A stretch of 41,417 bases of DNA from assembly GCF_001298105.1 (NCBI RefSeq), contig NZ_LGJH01000119.1, positions 1-41,417 on the forward strand, read 5' to 3'. This document shows positions 37,152 to 41,417 of this stretch, piece by piece. The notes under the pieces were generated by a model. It saw only the letters and a program-made list of their open reading frames with translations. It ran no database searches and was not told the origin of the DNA. Both the position numbers and the translations under genes were made by a program. This DNA is from Novosphingobium sp. ST904. Its GTDB lineage: Bacteria > Pseudomonadota > Alphaproteobacteria > Sphingomonadales > Sphingomonadaceae. Each line of letters starts with the position of its first letter. Positions within the stretch are counted from its first letter, which is position 1.

Positions 37152-39479
37152 TCAGAACGAGAAGCGCAGCGTCGCGCCGTAAGTCGCCGGATCGCCGAAG
37201 AAGGCAACGTAAGTGCCCGGCAGGACCGAGCCGTAGTTGAAGTAATTGGTGGCGTACTTCTTGTCCGTGACGTTGCGGCCCCAGACCGAAAGATCCCAGT
37301 TGTCGTCGATGCGCACGCCCGCACGCAGGTTCAGCAGCCCGTAACCGCCAGTGCGGGTGAGCGCGGAATCGTCAAGCGAACCGAAGTATCTGGAACGATA
37401 GGAGAATTCGGCGCTGGCATAGCCGATGAGGCGGGAGGCGATTTCATGCTCGTAGGAGCCGTTGATACCGGCCGTCCACTTCGGAGCACCCGCAATCGCG
37501 CGGCCCGAGAGGTCGCAGGTCGCCTGTCCGGTCGTTTCGACAGGGCATGGGCCTTCGGTGTACTCGCGGTACTTGGCGTCATTGTAGGCGACGAAGCCAT
37601 GGAGCGTGAATCCCCGTATCGGGCGCAACGTCGCTTCGGCTTCCACACCCTGCGTGCGGGCACTGCCGGCGTTCGTCAGAAGCTGCACGACCTGATCGTT
37701 CACCTCCATCAGGACGTTGGCCTGATAATTGCGGATATCGGTGCGGAACACATCAAGGTTGACGGTTAGCGCATGGTTGAGGAAGTCGCCCTTGATGCCG
37801 GCTTCATAACTGGTCGCCGTTTCCGGCTTCACTTTAAGCGCGTCGGCGCCAAGCCCTGAAGGCGGCAGCGTGGTGTTGAGACCGCCCGCCTTCTGCCCGC
37901 GCGAAACCAGCGCATAGACCATCACTTCAGGGGTGAAGCGGTAGTCGGTGCTGAACAGGAACGAAGGCGCCGTGTTGGAAATGCGCGCATGGATCGGTCC
38001 TGCCGCCTGCGAGGCGAGCGCAGCGACAGGATCGCCGGTCGCGGTGCTGACCGGCACCGGGCGGGTCACGTCTTCCTGCTTGGTTTCGTAAGTGACACGC
38101 AGGCCGCCAGTCACGTTCCAGTTCGGCGTCACATGCCAGTTGACCTGACCGAAGCCGGCGATGCTGTTGGTTTCCGGCGCGGCATGCGTATCCCAGCGCG
38201 TGCCGTTATAGGCCAGCAGGGTCGCCAGCGCCGCCGAGTAAGGAGCATAGGCCTTGATCGTCGCGGTGGGCATGCCCGCCAGCCACGCCGCCGCATCCTC
38301 GCCATAGGAGACGTACTGCGTCGTATCGACCTTCTGATAGAAGTAATAGATACCCGCCACCGCATCGACGTTGCCCATGCGCGGGAAGGCCAGACGGACT
38401 TCCTGCGTAAACTGGTCGTTCTTGATGTGATAACCGCCGTACATGACATCGGCGCTGCTGCCTTCGGTGTCCGAGGCGCTGTCGTATTGCCAATAGCGAT
38501 AGGCGGTGAGCGAAGTCAGCGTGAAGCCACTGCCGAAGTTCCAGTTGATTTCGGCGGAGCCCGCTCCCTGACGGGTGCCAGTGCTGTACGGGCCGGCGGC
38601 AGCGGTGGTAAGACCATCCGGATCAATCGCGAGCGTGGCGCCGGTGGCGTCCAGCTTGGTCTGGATAGCGGATGGGGTAAGACCCCAGCTCGGGATCACA
38701 GTGACCGCCCCCGAACTTTGCTGCTCGCGCGCATATTCACCGATCAGCCGGATGCTGAGATCGGCGGAAGGTTTGTAGAGAAGCTGCAAACGCGCACCGC
38801 GCCGCCCAAGATCGCTGACCTTGTCGCCGTTGGTGATGTTCTTGACGATACCGTTGCGCGTGGTGTCATAGCCGGTCAGGCGGAAAGCGAGATTGTCGCT
38901 GATCGGGCCGGTGACGGTGCCCTGGTACTGCTGGTAGTTGAAGCGCCCGTTCGTCACTGCCCCTCGGCCACCCCAATCGAACTGCGGCAGTTCGGTGGTG
39001 ATGTTGACAGCGCCTGCGGTCGTATTCTTGCCGAACAGCGTCCCCTGGGGACCGCGCAGCACTTCGACTTGCGCAATGTCGATCAAGTCGCTCGCCGCCA
39101 TGCCCGGACGGCCCAGGTAGATGCCGTCGATGAAGACACCCGCGCTGTTCTCCAGCCCGTCGCTGCCCGGATTGTTGCCGATGCCGCGGATCGAGATGCT
39201 GGTCTGGTGACCGTTGGTGACGACGACATTGGTGCTGGGGACGAGCTGGTTGAGGTCCTCCAACCGGATATGGTCATTGCGGCGCAGGTCCTCCGCGCCA
39301 ATGGCGGTGATGGCGAGCGGAACGTCCCCGATCTTTTCCTTCACCTTGCGGGCGGTGACGACGATGGCGTCGCCGGACCCATCTTCCGCCGGGAGGGACT
39401 GTGCAGGAACCTCCCCGGCATGGGCCTGCCCGGCGCTGAGCGCCAGAACGCTTGAGAACAAGGCGAATTTTCCGATCAC
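37152..39479 (-). CDS. TonB-dependent receptor
   Basis: An intact outer membrane receptor of 775 residues. It has a signal peptide (ALFSSVLALSAGQAHA), a TonB box-like AIVVTARKVKEK, a plug (ISIRGIGNNPGSDG, VFIDGIYLGRPGMA, VEVLRGPQGTLFGKNTTAGAVNI) and a barrel ending GATLRFSF with terminal Phe. The LRGPQGTLFGKNTTAG signature is typical of the large sphingomonad receptor family. The start is GTG with AGGGA upstream. It is divergent from a TetR regulator with a perfect inverted repeat between them, and heads an operon with the phosphoesterase. Confidence 0.95.
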   Translation of the reverse strand: MIGKFALFSSVLALSAGQAHAGEVPAQSLPAEDGSGDAIVVTARKVKEKIGDVPLAITAIGAEDLRRNDHIRLEDLNQLVPSTNVVVTNGHQTSISIRGIGNNPGSDGLENSAGVFIDGIYLGRPGMAASDLIDIAQVEVLRGPQGTLFGKNTTAGAVNITTELPQFDWGGRGAVTNGRFNYQQYQGTVTGPISDNLAFRLTGYDTTRNGIVKNITNGDKVSDLGRRGARLQLLYKPSADLSIRLIGEYAREQQSSGAVTVIPSWGLTPSAIQTKLDATGATLAIDPDGLTTAAAGPYSTGTRQGAGSAEINWNFGSGFTLTSLTAYRYWQYDSASDTEGSSADVMYGGYHIKNDQFTQEVRLAFPRMGNVDAVAGIYYFYQKVDTTQYVSYGEDAAAWLAGMPTATIKAYAPYSAALATLLAYNGTRWDTHAAPETNSIAGFGQVNWHVTPNWNVTGGLRVTYETKQEDVTRPVPVSTATGDPVAALASQAAGPIHARISNTAPSFLFSTDYRFTPEVMVYALVSRGQKAGGLNTTLPPSGLGADALKVKPETATSYEAGIKGDFLNHALTVNLDVFRTDIRNYQANVLMEVNDQVVQLLTNAGSARTQGVEAEATLRPIRGFTLHGFVAYNDAKYREYTEGPCPVETTGQATCDLSGRAIAGAPKWTAGINGSYEHEIASRLIGYASAEFSYRSRYFGSLDDSALTRTGGYGLLNLRAGVRIDDNWDLSVWGRNVTDKKYATNYFNYGSVLPGTYVAFFGDPATYGATLRFSF

Positions 39480-39510
39480 GACCCGAATCCCTTATTTACA
39501 ATTCCGAAAT

Positions 39511-39530
39511 ACGATACGGCCGTGTATCGT
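39511..39530. promoter_or_regulatory. TetR operator between the TonB receptor and tetR genes
   Basis: Arms ACGATAC and GTATCGT are perfect 7-bp inverted repeats around GGCCGT. It lies 31 bp from the receptor start and 48 bp from the tetR start, a classic position for a TetR dimer that represses both promoters. Confidence 0.75.
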
Positions 39531-39577
39531 TATTATGTGACAGATTTGTGAGACTGAATTTGGTAGAAGGGCTGTCG

Positions 39578-40172
39578 ATGAAGGACGAAACGGAAGCGCC
39601 GACACGCGGTCGAGGAAGGCCGCGCGATGAAGAAAAGGACGTGGCCATTGCCGAGGCTACCTGGCGGATTCTCGCCGAAAAAGGGTATGAAGGGCTGACC
39701 TTCGAAGGCGTGGCGGAACTGGCTGGTTGCAGCCGTTCCACGCTCTATCGGCGCTTTGCCCACAAGGCCGAACTGGTCGAGGCGATACTTGGTCAGACAT
39801 CGCGCCGGATCGAACCGAAGATCGACGAAACGATGAGCCCGCGCGAAATTCTGCTGGCCCACGCCCGCGCGCTATGCGTTTACATGGCCGGTCCGCGCGG
39901 CCCAGCGATGCTGATGATGTCGGTGAGTGCCGAACACCATGCCGACCTCTCCGCCGCCATCGCTCGCCACGGTACAAACGAGCAGGCGTTCTACCTGCGC
40001 GAGCTGGAACGTGCCCGCCCCGGCACCAGCGAACAGGTGCGCGACTTCGCTTTCAATACGCTGATCGGAAACATCATCTTCCATGTCGCGTGCTGCGCAC
40101 CACACTGACCGAACGCAGATCGTCAGGCTGGTGGACGGCGCGTTGGCACTGCTGGAAATGGAACCGGGCTGA
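39578..40172 (+). CDS. TetR family regulator, two frameshifts near the 3' end
   Basis: A TetR-type repressor of about 198 residues. The helix-turn-helix is LTFEGVAELAGCSRSTLYRRFAHKAELVEAIL after the basic stretch RGRGRPRDEEKD. As read, the frame ends at 40108. Restoring one base near 40090 and one near 40114 extends it through VLRTTLTER and QIVRLVDGALALLEMEPG to a stop at 40170-40172, the usual TetR length. ATG 39578 follows GAAGGGCTGTCG. It is divergent from the TonB receptor/phosphoesterase operon, which it probably represses through the site at 39511-39530. Confidence 0.9.
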
Positions 40173-40361
40173 TCGATGCCCCCCCGCCGATAAACGCCGC
40201 GATGTTCCATCGAACATGGCATACAGCCTAGGACGACCTGCCATCCTGCCCAAGGAACCGTGTTCGAGACTTGCGAACCGCGTGACGGAAAACCCCACAG
40301 GCAGGGTCGTCGTGCAGTTCGCAGTTCCAGATCTTGATCCACCGGCATCGGACCCCACAGC

Positions 40362-41248
40362 TTATCCGCCGCGCAACCCCCGCAATAGCGTCTGGCGGGC
40401 ATGCGCCACGCGCGGATTGCGTAGAGCCGTAGGCAGCCAGACCAGCGAGTAGGGATTGGTCAATGGCGTAGAAGTCGGCGCGATCTTCACCAGACGTCCT
40501 TCGGCAATATATTCACGGCACATATAGTCAGGCAGAACCGACCAGCCCACATTGGCCTGCAACATCTGACGTAGCACTCGCAAATCCGGGCTCGTCAAAC
40601 CCGGCGATGTATCGACATGTCCCAGGCGCTGATGCCGCAGCCACGTGTCGATCAGTGGACGGTCCAGATTATAGGCCACCATGACCTCTCCCCTGAGCCC
40701 CGCTTCCAGCGATGATGCCGCCTTTATGCGGGCGGCAACCTGCGGTGCGGCTACGGCATGAACCGGCTCGTCACGGATGATTTCGCTGTGCAGACGAGCG
40801 TCGACGATGGGATAGCCGAAACCCCCAGATCGAAATGCCCCTCCAACAACATCTGCTGCACCAGATCACGATGCGCCGGTTGCAGCCGCACCCGCATCCC
40901 GGCCGCAATCAACGAGGGCAGATGCTGCACGATCTCTTCAGCGATAAAATCGGCATGACCGATGATGCGGATCACCCCGGCCAGATCGGACGAGCGTGCC
41001 CGCGCCTTGCCCATCGCCTCTTCCGCCCGGTCGAGCAGGTCGCCCAGGTCCTGCGCGAGTTCGTCAGCGGCCATGGTAGGCTCCACCCCGCGCGACCGGC
41101 GCTCGAACAGGGTGCGGCCGAATGCCACTTCCAATCCGGCGATGTGCTGCGAAACGTTGGATTGGGTGAGAGCCAGGCTGCGCGCCGCGCCGGAGATAGA
41201 GCGCAAACGGTAGACTTCGACAAAGGTGCGCAAGCGAACAAGGGACAT
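40362..41248 (-). CDS. LysR family transcriptional regulator, frameshifted near 40800
   Basis: A LysR-type regulator of about 295 residues once one base is restored. The winged helix is LRTFVEVYRLRSISGAARSLALTQSNVSQHIAGLE. The effector domain starts GVIRIIGHADFIAEEIV. The frame is lost after VSAIPSS; the next frame continues DARLHSEIIRDEPVHAVAAPQVAARI and runs to NPRVAHARQTLLRGLRGG. LysR genes usually stand divergent from their target, but here the upstream neighbour is the end of an IS5-type transposase, so the original target may have been separated. The gap 40173-40361 downstream shows only a small ATGTTC-CATC-GAACAT hairpin. Confidence 0.9.
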
Positions 41249-41317
41249 GGGTCAAGTTCCATCAGATTTCTGATGGCTGCTTGCACTAGCCTTGTGAGTC
41301 AATGCCTGCAACTCCGT

Positions 41318-41417
41318 CTAGGCCGTAGACTCATAAGCTCGCAGCCATAGCCGCATTGAGGCAAGTTGAACCATGGCGAGGAAGTTGGCGGCGAGCTTGT
41401 CGTAACGGGTGGCGACG
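41318..41417 (-). mobile_element. 3' end of an IS5-family transposase gene (cut by window end)
   Basis: The last 32 codons of a transposase read VATRYDKLAANFLAMVQLASMRLWLRAYESTA and stop at 41318-41320. The pattern TRYDKLAxNFLAxxQLAxxRLWLRxxES is the characteristic C-terminus of IS5-family (IS427/IS1031-like) transposases. The element's end should lie between 41249 and 41317, in front of the LysR gene; its terminal repeat cannot be set from one end alone. Confidence 0.85.

Overview
The window looks like chromosome of a sphingomonad (Sphingomonadales), most probably a Novosphingobium or close relative. The grounds are the high-GC codon use, a housekeeping sigma-70 C-terminus of alphaproteobacterial type, a D-mannonate dehydratase that I recall as very close to the structurally characterised Novosphingobium aromaticivorans enzyme, and many TonB receptors, SDRs, a P450 and TAT-exported enzymes. 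No tRNA, rRNA or CRISPR array was seen.

Layout. (1) 1-508: 3' end of rpoD. (2) 658-16067: an accessory catabolic island. It holds a tannase/feruloyl-esterase-family lipoprotein, an exported GH1 glycosidase, a GntR/FCD regulator divergent from mannonate dehydratase (manD), an exported GH2 glycosidase, a second GntR/FCD regulator divergent from an SDR, a small secreted protein, a sugar-isomerase-like TIM barrel, a second SDR, and a P450 paired with a third SDR. (3) 16113-17003: an exported DUF1838 protein. (4) 17113-25230: a MacAB-like tripartite export system (TolC-type protein, FtsX/MacB permease, ATPase, HlyD adaptor) divergent from its own two-component pair. (5) 25424-40172: a TonB receptor, a PaiB-like FMN-binding protein, a TolB-propeller/amidohydrolase fusion, an AsnC regulator divergent from ornithine cyclodeaminase, an exported amidase, then a TonB receptor-phosphoesterase operon divergent from a TetR regulator. 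(6) 40362-41417: a LysR regulator directly beside the 3' end of an IS5-type transposase.

The catabolic genes seem tied together by three cis-element classes read directly from the sequence. TTGG(A/C)CTGACCA lies before both the gntR/manD pair and the GH2 gene, which suggests one FadR-type regulon for uronide or glycoside use. ATTGTATACAAT, with a one-mismatch copy, lies before two SDR genes. A 16-bp palindrome, TACCRAC-NN-NTYGGTW, occurs four times: before the tannase gene, the small secreted protein, the isomerase/SDR pair and the P450. No regulator gene lies beside the last class, so its regulator may be encoded elsewhere.

Eleven genes carry fourteen apparent single-base frameshifts. Nearly all are one-base deletions, several in homopolymers, and restoring them gives normal family lengths. 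I read these mainly as sequencing or assembly errors, and I annotate such genes across their full span with the shift position. The best candidates for unusual biology are the shared palindrome regulon, the NtrC-like regulator whose AAA+ domain has lost its sigma-54 and ATPase motifs, and the paired long inverted repeats around the AsnC/ornithine cyclodeaminase/amidase cluster.
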